A stretch of DNA of 64,000 nucleotides from Demequina sp. (GTDB lineage: Bacteria; Actinomycetota; Actinomycetes; Actinomycetales; Demequinaceae). The notes under the pieces are model-generated. The model was not told the origin of the DNA. It ran no database searches and saw only the letters and a program-made list of their open reading frames with translations. Position numbers and translations under genes: made by a program. The stretch spans positions 310,001 through 374,000 of the forward strand of contig JANQAD010000001.1 of assembly GCA_024707205.1 (NCBI GenBank), read 5' to 3'. This document shows, in pieces, positions 18,901-25,470 of the stretch. Within the stretch, counting starts at the first letter, position 1. The number at the start of each line of letters is the position of its first letter.

Positions 18901-19673
18901 TGAGCGGCGACATCGCTAAGGGCATCGTCCTCACCCTTCCGGAGCGCTCGTCCATCGAGGGCATGTGTCTCGTGGACCCGGCTTCGCTGACGTGGGGCTT
19001 CAAGGAGTCCTTCCTCGCCTACATCGACTCGACCATCGCGAACGGCACGTGGACCGTGGACGGTGTTGAGGACAACGCCGGCGTCTTCACGTGGTCCGCG
19101 GGCGCGGGGGCGGTTGACCCGGCAACGGGCGTCGGCTCCGTGACGTTCAACGGCTCTGTCGAGTTCACCGGCCACGACGGCGCTCTCGACACCACGATCG
19201 CCAACCCGGTCGTGGAGCTCAACGCCGACGGCGCCTACCTGGTGCTCAACGTCTCCGGCGTCACCCAGGACGGCAAGTCCGTCTCCGCGACCGGCGTACG
19301 CTTCGCCGCGCTCGATCTGGCGGGCGTCACTCCCACGATCGACGGCGACACCGTCACGTTCACCGACGTCCCCGCCACGCTCACGGACGAAGGGTCCGCG
19401 GCCTTCGGGACCTACCCCTCCGGCGAGCAGCTCGATCCCGTGACGCTCACGGCCACGGGTTCGGACGGCTGCCTAGCCGCCGGTGCGGCTCCCACGGAGC
19501 AGCCAACAGCGTCGGCCGCCCCTGAGCCGTCTGCCGGCCCCGCCGAAGCGGGAGGCGTCGCGCAGCCCAGCAGCGGCTCCTCGTGGGTCTGGTGGGCTCT
19601 CACCGCAATCGTGGTCGCGGCCATTGCCGTGACCATCGTGCTCGCTCGCCGGAGAAGGGACACGATGGCGTAG
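15975..19673 (+). CDS. htaA: Large cell-surface protein with four HtaA (haemin-binding) domains
   Basis: 1232 residues from GTG 15975 (agggag site upstream). Signal peptide (ALALIVLIVSTVMVAFPARA). HtaA domains at about 36-190, 532-690, 716-880 and 999-1160, each opening 'L-WG/A-F--S-R-YI' (e.g. SLSWGVKASFRAYV) and containing an 'HG-D-T' motif, giving the tyrosine and histidine used for haem ligation in the family. A Pro-Glu-Pro-Ser-Val-Thr linker (192-225) precedes two near-identical Ig-like repeats (231-368, 369-506); another beta domain lies at about 910-990. One C-terminal helix (SWVWWALTAIVVAAIAVTIV) and RRRR anchor it; no LPxTG. Captures haemin at the surface, presumably for HmuTUV encoded opposite. 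Confidence 0.9.
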   Translation: MASRLALSRPRAATALALIVLIVSTVMVAFPARAATEGSLSWGVKASFRAYVTGAGGTVTATGGASDNGTATTFPATASTIDSTYAGTASYGGALNFLYPLHGIDITLANPQVTITGPTSAVLTAESGGSRQQIVTIALGAPSVSDGLLTFSNATTTWTAAGSAVFGGNYAAGSTADPITFSFPVPAAPEPEPSVTPEPSVTPEPSVTPEPSVTPEPSVTPEPETPAGPTITVSKTADLVDGDVITLTGQNFLPNAPATTGTRPPLANKFAGAYVVLGNFDASWKPSAAAASSTRRVAVQKWAVGAADATSGDPYVAIDANGNFTATLTVSKGTVTNESGNWGVYTYSGSGATYSGFETFTPVTFKPLITVSKTADLADGDVLTITGKNFVPNGTATNGTRPPFASKFSGAYVVLGNFDATWKPSDNAASSTRRVAVQKWAVGAADATSGDPYVAIDANGSFSTQITVGKGTVTNETGNWGIYTYAGSGAIYAPFETYTPVTWNVEATPEPSVTPEPSTTPEPSVTPTPEPSVGQLDWAFLASWRSYITVVPPAGTISASAGAADNGTFTRFPNAEVTSTAVEFGGSVRWLKSAHGIDVTLIEPSVSQTGATVGQLNATVGGSDITVATLNLNGITGTLADGVVTFTDVPATLTAAGSAVFTYPAGTSLAPVTFSFPVLSSTELGGGFTLTHTDPPVDPEPVPSVTPEPNTPDTTTVIGRLTWGIDSSWRNYITGPIAQGAISVTGANYSGGAFTFVQKSGTVNVTTGSGTATYGGSVRFTGHHGALDLTFAQPSVRLTSSTTAALDLTVNGKRVTFATLNLAGGAKTTLDGAIRFSGVPATLTAAGAVAFEGYYAAGRSLDPVTVTFGSGSGAASGGGTKVVATANTSDDGTVTVPDEPAATTGIELDDDALAGLLAGEPVTITVDGFTPGSKVTVVIYSTPTVLGTVTADATGAASWTGSLPASLSGQHTLVFMSGDIAKGIVLTLPERSSIEGMCLVDPASLTWGFKESFLAYIDSTIANGTWTVDGVEDNAGVFTWSAGAGAVDPATGVGSVTFNGSVEFTGHDGALDTTIANPVVELNADGAYLVLNVSGVTQDGKSVSATGVRFAALDLAGVTPTIDGDTVTFTDVPATLTDEGSAAFGTYPSGEQLDPVTLTATGSDGCLAAGAAPTEQPTASAAPEPSAGPAEAGGVAQPSSGSSWVWWALTAIVVAAIAVTIVLARRRRDTMA
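16665..17492 (+). repeat. Intragenic direct duplication, two units of 414 bp in the HtaA gene
   Basis: Units 16665-17078 and 17079-17492, exactly in register (138 codons each). Some 100-bp blocks are almost identical in DNA, for instance around CGCAGGGTCGCCGTCCAGAA. Each encodes an Ig-like beta domain starting ITVSKTADL. A recent duplication or ongoing gene conversion is likely. Confidence 0.85.
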
Positions 19674-19685
19674 GGAAGCACGTCA

Positions 19686-19722
19686 AGCGAGGCGGGTCGA
19701 CGCGAGTCGGCCCGCCTTCGCT
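19686..19722. terminator. Hairpin between the convergent htaA and hmuV genes
   Basis: Left arm AGCGAGGCGGG, right arm CCCGCCTTCGCT, one bulged base, about 14-nt loop. It sits 13 bp after htaA and 13 bp before the end of hmuV, where a two-way terminator is expected. No long T-run. Confidence 0.65.
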
Positions 19723-19734
19723 GTCTCTGGGGCC

Positions 19735-20523
19735 TTAGGACCGCTCGGGGACGATGATCGGGTTGCCCGTGACGGGGTCGTCGAGGATCCGCACGGGAGC
19801 CGCGTATACGCGTGAGACGAGCTCCGCGGTCAGCACCTCCCGCGGCGCCCCCACGGCGACCAGGCGGCCGCGGTCCATCACCGCCACCCGGTCCGCATAC
19901 GCCGCCGCGAGCGACAGGTCGTGAACGACCACGACGACGGCAGCACCGCCCCTCGAGAGCTCCCGCGCGAGGCCAAGGACATCCTCCTGGTGACGCAGAT
20001 CCAGGGCGGCCGTGGGCTCGTCAAGAAGCACGATGCTCGCCCGCTGTGCGAGCACGCGCGCGAGCGAAGCCCGAGCGCGCTCTCCCCCGCTGAGCGAACT
20101 GAACACGCGGTCTGCCAGGTGCGTCACGTCGGAGCGCACCATGGCATCCGCGATCGCCTGCTCGTCCTCGGCGTCCGACTCGGTGCCCCGCCAGGGCGCG
20201 CGGCCCATCTCAACGACGTCGCTCACGCGGAACGTGAAGGCCACATGATTGTCCTGGGTGAGAACCGCGCGGCGCCGTGCAAGCTCCCGGTGCGGCCAGT
20301 GCGCAAGCGGCAGTCCCTCGAGCTCGGTGGCGCCCTCTGAGGGCTCGCGCTCGCCCGTCAACAGGCTCAGCAGCGTGGACTTGCCGGCGCCGTTTGGGCC
20401 CACCAGCGCAACCAGTTCGCCGTGGCGCACCTCGAGCGTGACGTCGTCGACGAGCTTCGCCTGCCCGACGCTGAAGCTGGCCCCGCGCGCGGCGAGGGCT
20501 GGGGCCGTGGTCTCGTTGGTCAC
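19735..20523 (-). CDS. hmuV: Haemin ABC transporter ATP-binding protein
   Basis: 262 residues. Walker A VGPNGAGKSTLLSLLTG, signature LSSLSGGERARASLARVLAQ, Walker B IVLLDEPTAALDLRHQ, H-loop VVVHDLSLAAAYADRV. The FepC/HmuV-type 'LTQDN--AFTFRVSDVVEMG' segment follows the Q-loop. Drives haem import through HmuU. GTG start overlaps the hmuU stop by 4 bp. Last gene of the hmuO-T-U-V operon. Confidence 0.92.
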   Translation of the reverse strand: MTNETTAPALAARGASFSVGQAKLVDDVTLEVRHGELVALVGPNGAGKSTLLSLLTGEREPSEGATELEGLPLAHWPHRELARRRAVLTQDNHVAFTFRVSDVVEMGRAPWRGTESDAEDEQAIADAMVRSDVTHLADRVFSSLSGGERARASLARVLAQRASIVLLDEPTAALDLRHQEDVLGLARELSRGGAAVVVVVHDLSLAAAYADRVAVMDRGRLVAVGAPREVLTAELVSRVYAAPVRILDDPVTGNPIIVPERS

Positions 20524-21563
20524 GCCCAGCCGCCTTGGCTCGAGCGCGCGCGGCGCAGCAAGACGAAGAAGAACGGCCCGCCGATGAGCGAGGTGATCAG
20601 GCCGATGGGGAGTTCGGCGCCCGCGACCGCGGTGCGGGCGATGACGTCCGCGAAGACGAGCAGCACGGCGCCGCCGAGCGCGCTCGCGGGAAGCAGGGCG
20701 CGGTGGCCCGGACCCATGACCATGCGCAGCGCGTGCGGCACCACGAGTCCCACGAACGCGATGATGCCCACGTAGGCCACGGCCGCGCCGGTGAGTACCG
20801 CGACGACGACGATCGACAGGATCCGCAGTCGCTCCACGCGCACCCCGAGGTGCGAGGCCGTGCGCTCACCGAGCGCGAGGAGGTCGTAGCGTCGGCCGTT
20901 CGCGAAGGCGACCGCGGCGCCCGCGACACCAAGGACCGCGACCACGGTCACCTCACTCCATCTGGTGCCGTTGAGCGAGCCGAGCTGCCAGAAGATGATC
21001 TGCTCCCGGCTGGCGGTGTCCGCCATGAAGATCATGAGCGCGAGCCCGGCTCCCGCGAACGCGTTGATCGCGATGCCGGTGAGCAGCAGCGTCACGACCT
21101 CGGTGCGGCCGTTGGCCCTGGCCGTCGCGTACACGAGCAGCGTGGCGGCGACGCCGCCCACGAACGCGAAGAGCGCGACCCCGGCGGCGCCCGCGAGCGT
21201 CACGCCGGTCACGATCGCGAGGGCGGCGCCGAGGGCGGCTCCGCTTGAGACTCCCACCACTCCCGGCTCGGCAAGCGGGTTGCCGAAGATCGCCTGCATC
21301 ACACAGCCGGCGACCGCCAGGGTGGCACCAACGAGCACGGCCATCGCGATGCGCGGGAAGCGGATCTGCCACAGGGCCTGGTTCGTCAGCTCCTCGACCG
21401 GCGCCCAGCTCGTGTGCAGGCCGAGTCGATTCAGCACGGAGCCGATCACCTCGGTCACGGCCACGGGGAATTGGCCGATCGCCGCGGACACGACCACACC
21501 GACCACCAGCAAGAGGCCGAGCACGGCGATCGTCCACGCGAAGCGGCGCCCGCGTCCAGCCAT
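20520..21563 (-). CDS. hmuU: Haemin ABC transporter permease (FecCD family)
   Basis: 347 residues, about ten membrane helices. FecCD hallmarks: RFPRIAMAVLVGATLAVAGC, MQAIFGNPLAEPGVVGVSSGAA (seen as NPLAEPGVVGVSSGA) and FVGLVVPHALRMVMGPGHR near the C-terminus. ATG 21561-21563 overlaps the hmuT stop by one base (TGATG), a usual coupling. Works with the HmuT lipoprotein and HmuV. Confidence 0.92.
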   Translation of the reverse strand: MAGRGRRFAWTIAVLGLLLVVGVVVSAAIGQFPVAVTEVIGSVLNRLGLHTSWAPVEELTNQALWQIRFPRIAMAVLVGATLAVAGCVMQAIFGNPLAEPGVVGVSSGAALGAALAIVTGVTLAGAAGVALFAFVGGVAATLLVYATARANGRTEVVTLLLTGIAINAFAGAGLALMIFMADTASREQIIFWQLGSLNGTRWSEVTVVAVLGVAGAAVAFANGRRYDLLALGERTASHLGVRVERLRILSIVVVAVLTGAAVAYVGIIAFVGLVVPHALRMVMGPGHRALLPASALGGAVLLVFADVIARTAVAGAELPIGLITSLIGGPFFFVLLRRARSSQGGWA

Positions 21564-22666
21564 CAAGATCCCGGCGCGTAGATCGCCCGCGCGAGGCCGT
21601 CGATCACCGCCGCCGAGCGCGGGCCGAACGAGAGAATCTGGGTGTCGGCCATGTCCACCACCCGGCGGTTCTCGCCCGCGGTCGTGAGCGCGATGGCCGG
21701 GAAGTCCGCAAGCAGGCCGTCGACGCCGCCAACGCTCGAGAGGCCGTCGGTCATCACGAGGATGACGTCTGGGTCGGTCGAGAGCATCGCCTCGTCCGTG
21801 AGCGGCTGCGAACCCTTGATTCCGGCCTCACCGGCGGCGTCCAGCCCGCCGAGCGCCTCGATGAGCTGATCTGCCCCTGACTCCTCGCCGAACACGTAAT
21901 ACACGCTCGCGCTGCCGCGCAGATACAGGAACACCATGCGCAGCGGCTTCGCGGGCGCGATCGCCGCGACCTGCGCGCGAACCTCGTCCACCTGCTTGGC
22001 GAGCGAGGCCGCCACCGTCTCCCCAGCGTCGGGCGCGCCAAGCACCTGCGAGACGTCGCGCGCGAGCTGCGCCGCGCCGTCGAAGCTCGAGACGTTCTCC
22101 ACGTAGACAACGGTCACGCCGGCGTCTCGCAGCTGGTCGATGGCGCTCGTAGGGCCGACGCTGCCATCAGTGATCACGAGGGTCGGCTTGAGCTCGAGCA
22201 CCGACTCGGCGTTGACCGAGTGCCCGTTGCCGGTGATGACGGGCGTGAGCTCGCTGCCCGGGTAGCTCGCCGCCACGTCGTGGCCCACCAGCGCGTCCGA
22301 CAGCCCAAGCGCCCAGATCGTGTCCGCGATCGAACCGGCGATGTCGATCGCGACCACGCGGCTCGCGTCGGTCACGGTGACCTGCCGGTCGCCAGAGCGG
22401 TCGTGGCTCGTGACCGTCACCGGCAGCGCCTGGGAGGGGGCCGACGCCGGTGCGGCGAGCCCCTCGATGTGCAGCGTTGCGGTCGAAGACCCCTGGTAGG
22501 TGGCCGGATCCGCGAGCACGTCCAGTTGGTCGAGGGGCGTGACCGACTGCGCGGTCTCCGAAGGCGCCGCCACCCCACCGGGTTCGCGGCTCGCCGGGGT
22601 CATCTGCACCCCGCAGGCGCTGAGCGTCAGCGCCGCAAGAAGCGAAAGCGCTGCCAGACGCCTCAC
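21563..22666 (-). CDS. hmuT: Haemin-binding lipoprotein of the haemin ABC transporter
   Basis: 367 residues. Lipobox LSAC at residues 15-18. The periplasmic-binding class III fold begins at about residue 105 (RVVAIDIAGSIADTIWALGL, then LVGHDVAASYPG), with conserved GNGHSVNAESVLELKPTLVI and the haem-ligand region VFLYLRGSASVYYVFGE. About 85 extra residues lie between the lipobox and the binding fold. GTG start overlaps the haem oxygenase stop by 4 bp. Receives haem outside the membrane, probably from the HtaA protein. Confidence 0.9.
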   Translation of the reverse strand: MRRLAALSLLAALTLSACGVQMTPASREPGGVAAPSETAQSVTPLDQLDVLADPATYQGSSTATLHIEGLAAPASAPSQALPVTVTSHDRSGDRQVTVTDASRVVAIDIAGSIADTIWALGLSDALVGHDVAASYPGSELTPVITGNGHSVNAESVLELKPTLVITDGSVGPTSAIDQLRDAGVTVVYVENVSSFDGAAQLARDVSQVLGAPDAGETVAASLAKQVDEVRAQVAAIAPAKPLRMVFLYLRGSASVYYVFGEESGADQLIEALGGLDAAGEAGIKGSQPLTDEAMLSTDPDVILVMTDGLSSVGGVDGLLADFPAIALTTAGENRRVVDMADTQILSFGPRSAAVIDGLARAIYAPGS

Positions 22667-23307
22667 TGAGCGGTCGAGGCCCCGAGTGCCTCGAAGATCG
22701 CGCCGTTGAAGACGAATGCGCGCTTGGCCTCGGCGAACAGCACCTGGGCTTCGGTCTCGTCGAAGCCGAGAGCGTCGAGGCCCTCGCGGTAAGCGCGCTT
22801 GAAGCGCACGGGGCTGTCGATGGTCTCGAAGCGGTAGAAGGCCAGCTGATCTGCGGTGGCGCCGTAGTGGCGCGCGACGAGCTTCGCGATGGCCTGGCCA
22901 CCGCTGAGGTCACCCAGGTACCGCGTGTAGTGGTGGGCCACGTAGCGCGGCAGGTCGCTGCGATCGAGCGAGGCGAGGTGAGCCACGTACTCCGCGGTCG
23001 CGGGCAGTGCGGGGCGGGTGATGCGGTAGTCCCCGGCCCCCAGGTTCGCGAGGTCGCTCTCGATCGACGCCATGCGTGCGAGTCCGGGATCGGTGACGAA
23101 GGCGGGGTCGGTCGGGAGCGGCTCGCGCGCCTCGAGTGCCTCGTACACGTAGGCGTATTGCGCCAGGTAATCGGTATACGCGGCGAGGTTCAGCTCCCCG
23201 CCCATCAGGCGAGTGATGAACCCGCGGGACTCGGTGTCGCGGTGCTCTGGCGTGGTGGCTTCGCGCAGGCGCGCGGCAAGGCCGGTGTCAACGTCGGTCA
23301 CGGTCAT
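22663..23307 (-). CDS. hmuO: Haem oxygenase (biliverdin-producing)
   Basis: 214 residues, the usual bacterial length. The proximal haem ligand is His22 in TTPEHRDTES, and the distal-helix motif GDLSGGQAIAKLVARHY is intact. Opens haem to biliverdin, CO and ferrous iron using O2 and electrons. First gene of the operon with hmuT, hmuU and hmuV, so import and breakdown are made together. TAGGCT lies 7 nt before ATG with no ribosome site, so the operon mRNA is probably leaderless. Confidence 0.95.
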   Translation of the reverse strand: MTVTDVDTGLAARLREATTPEHRDTESRGFITRLMGGELNLAAYTDYLAQYAYVYEALEAREPLPTDPAFVTDPGLARMASIESDLANLGAGDYRITRPALPATAEYVAHLASLDRSDLPRYVAHHYTRYLGDLSGGQAIAKLVARHYGATADQLAFYRFETIDSPVRFKRAYREGLDALGFDETEAQVLFAEAKRAFVFNGAIFEALGASTAQ

Positions 23308-23314
23308 GGCAGCC

Positions 23315-23345
23315 AGCCTACCAATTACGCAAGGTGACTGTCACC
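23315..23345 (-). promoter_or_regulatory. Promoter and candidate operator of the hmuOTUV operon
   Basis: On the minus strand, TGACAG (-35-like), 17 bases, TAGGCT (-10), then 7 bases to ATG. The -35 lies inside a perfect 13-bp palindrome, GGTGAC-A-GTCACC (23333-23345). A regulator bound there would block polymerase. Which regulator (iron or haem sensing) is not shown. Confidence 0.55.
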
Positions 23346-23383
23346 AAATTCCCTGCCCTGGCGTCGGGCCGTTCACGCGCCTT

Positions 23384-23767
23384 CTAGCTGCGGTCTTCTG
23401 CTCGCTTCTTGAGGAAGATCAGGCCAAGCGCCCATCCGCCGAGCGCAGAGATCAGCCAGACGATGAGCGTGCCGACAATCCACGCCGTGATCCCGGAGAT
23501 CGACAGCCCGTCGGTGACGAGGGTGGTGATCCACAGCGCAAGGAACGTCGAGACGAGCCCGATGCCGCCGAGCAGGAAGCTCGCGTACTTGCGCGCCATG
23601 TTGAAGATGAACGGGGCCAGGATCGCCTGCAGCACCGCGAAGATTGCTGCGGCGATGATGAGTCCCTCGAAGGTGACGTTGAAGTCGTCAAGGATGAGCG
23701 ACGTCAGCCACAGAGCCAGCATCGCGACGGCGAGGTTGATAACCAACCGAATCAGGAATCGGACCAT
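23384..23767 (-). CDS. Phage-holin-4_2-family small membrane protein
   Basis: 127 residues with four membrane helices (LIRLVINLAVAMLALWLTSL; GLIIAAAIFAVLQAILAPFI; FLLGGIGLVSTFLALWITTL; ITAWIVGTLIVWLISALGGW). This plan matches the YvlD/holin-4_2 family, which is common in bacterial chromosomes and not evidence of prophage. TACCGT lies 7 nt before ATG: leaderless pattern. Function unknown. Confidence 0.8.
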   Translation of the reverse strand: MVRFLIRLVINLAVAMLALWLTSLILDDFNVTFEGLIIAAAIFAVLQAILAPFIFNMARKYASFLLGGIGLVSTFLALWITTLVTDGLSISGITAWIVGTLIVWLISALGGWALGLIFLKKRAEDRS

Positions 23768-23812
23768 GATTCGAACGGTAGTGCCCCGCCGCCGCGAGCG
23801 CGCGGCGAAATG

Positions 23813-25297
23813 CTAGATCGCGAGCGCGGGCGCCTCGTCTTCCGGCGCGGGCGCGTGGAACTCGTGCTTCTTCACGCGGACCAAGGCGAACGCGATGACC
23901 GCACCAAGTGCCAGCAGCACCGCGCCCCAGAAGTACCCAACGTGGTAGCCCGCGACGAGCGACGTCGCCGACGGCGGACCGTCGAGGGGCTCGCCGAGTT
24001 CCACCATGGACGCGTGCCGCGCCGTGAGAGCCAGCGTGCTGAGCAGCGCGAGACCAACGGAGCCACCCACCTGCTGGGACGTATTGAGCAGCGCAGAGGC
24101 AACGCCCGCGTCGCGCGCCTCCACGCCGATCAGCGCGGTGGACGACGTGGGGATGAACACGAACGCCATGCCCAGCGGAATGATGATCATCGAGGGGAAC
24201 ACGTGCGTCCAGTAGTTGTCCTCCGGGGTGGTGCGCAACAGCAGGAGCATGCCGACGGCCGCGACGAGCAGTCCGCTGACCATCAGGGGGCGCGGGCCCA
24301 CCTTGGGCAGCACTCGGGCCACGACTCCCGCCGTGAGGATGATCATGATGGAGAACGGCAGGAAGTGAACGCCGGACTTCAGGGCGGAGTAGCCGAGCAC
24401 GATCTGCAGGTACAGGCCGAGGAACAGGAACATCGCCGTGAGTCCGGCGCCGACGACGAGGAACGTCAGGTACGAGCCACCGCGAACGCGGTCGCCAGGG
24501 ATGCGCAGCGGCAGCAACGGGTTGGGGCTGCGGCGCTCCATGAACACGAAGCCCACGAGCAAGATCGCGGCCGTGGCGAGCAGCGCGATGACTCCCGGGT
24601 CCGCCCAGCCGTGCTGCTCCTGCGCAACGCGCGTGAACCCATAGACGAGCGCGAGCAGCCCAAACGTGCCGAGCAGCGCGCCGGGGATGTCGAAGTGCGG
24701 GTGACCGCCCGCCTTGGACTCGTGCACGATCACCGTGGCGAACACCGCCGTGATCGCGGCGATGGGGACGTTGACCCACATCACCCACTCCCAGCCGAGG
24801 CTGTCCGTGAGGATGCCGCCGAGGATGAGGCCGATGGCCGCGCCGGCACCGGAGAGCGCGCCGAACACGCCGAACGCCTTCGCGCGCTCCTTTGGCTCGG
24901 TGAAGGCGACGGTTACCAGCGACAGCGCGGCCGGCGCGAGCAGCGCCGCGAAGATGCCCTGCAGCCCGCGAGCGGCAAACAGGTACTCCTGAGAGGGCGC
25001 GAAGCCGCCGAGAGCGGACGCGGCGGCGAACCCGATCAAGCCCGTGATGAACGCGCGCTTGCGGCCCCAGTAGTCGGCGATGCGGCCACCGAGCAGCAGC
25101 AGCGAGCCGAACGTGAGGATGTAGGCGGTGACCACCCATTGCAGGTTGGCGTCGGAGATGCCGAGCGCCGTCTGCATATGCGGAAGCGCGACGTTCACGA
25201 TGGAACCGTCAAGAACGATCATGAGCTGCGCCACCGCGATGACCGCGAGCATGCGCCAACGGTTCGAATCGACGGTCAGGGAAGCGGGCGTGGACAC
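23813..25297 (-). CDS. MFS multidrug exporter of the DHA2 (EmrB/QacA) family
   Basis: 494 residues and 14 predicted helices. Diagnostic motifs: motif D-like VLDGSIVNVALPHMQTAL, motif A GGRIADYWGRKRAF, and motif C GAGAAIGLILGGILTDSLGW. Start ATG 25295-25297. Probably exports amphiphilic or aromatic drugs by proton antiport. No regulator of TetR or MarR type is adjacent. Diverges from valS. Confidence 0.9.
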   Translation of the reverse strand: MSTPASLTVDSNRWRMLAVIAVAQLMIVLDGSIVNVALPHMQTALGISDANLQWVVTAYILTFGSLLLLGGRIADYWGRKRAFITGLIGFAAASALGGFAPSQEYLFAARGLQGIFAALLAPAALSLVTVAFTEPKERAKAFGVFGALSGAGAAIGLILGGILTDSLGWEWVMWVNVPIAAITAVFATVIVHESKAGGHPHFDIPGALLGTFGLLALVYGFTRVAQEQHGWADPGVIALLATAAILLVGFVFMERRSPNPLLPLRIPGDRVRGGSYLTFLVVGAGLTAMFLFLGLYLQIVLGYSALKSGVHFLPFSIMIILTAGVVARVLPKVGPRPLMVSGLLVAAVGMLLLLRTTPEDNYWTHVFPSMIIIPLGMAFVFIPTSSTALIGVEARDAGVASALLNTSQQVGGSVGLALLSTLALTARHASMVELGEPLDGPPSATSLVAGYHVGYFWGAVLLALGAVIAFALVRVKKHEFHAPAPEDEAPALAI

Positions 25298-25470
25298 AGG
25301 GGGCCTCCGGGGGAAAGGTAGGGGGAATGTGCCGACGATGGCAGCAACGCAAACCTATGCGCTCGCACTGACAACGCCGCCGGGTGCCCAGCCAATTCCG
25401 CGCTCGCGGAGGTTTTTCGCCTACTGGAGCGAGCGTCGGGCCGGTGCCAAGTTCTGAGAGAATATCCGCC

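Noticed and set aside
15960..19175. A very long open frame of over 1000 codons antisense to the HtaA gene
   Set aside because: High-GC DNA with strong third-position bias leaves antisense frames open. Its translation is Arg/Gly/Glu/His-rich with no domain, while the sense strand has signal peptide, HtaA domains and anchor.
23384..23767. Holin-family gene as sign of a prophage
   Set aside because: Members of this family are common chromosomal membrane proteins, and no phage gene, integrase or lysin is near.
23213..25321. Long rightward open frame opposite the drug exporter
   Set aside because: Composition (Glu/Arg/Asp/His) is that of an out-of-frame translation; the leftward MFS gene has clear motifs.
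25384..25470. Earlier in-frame start for valS
   Set aside because: The extra 29 residues are not like the family, and ATG 25471 leads straight into the conserved N-terminal part.
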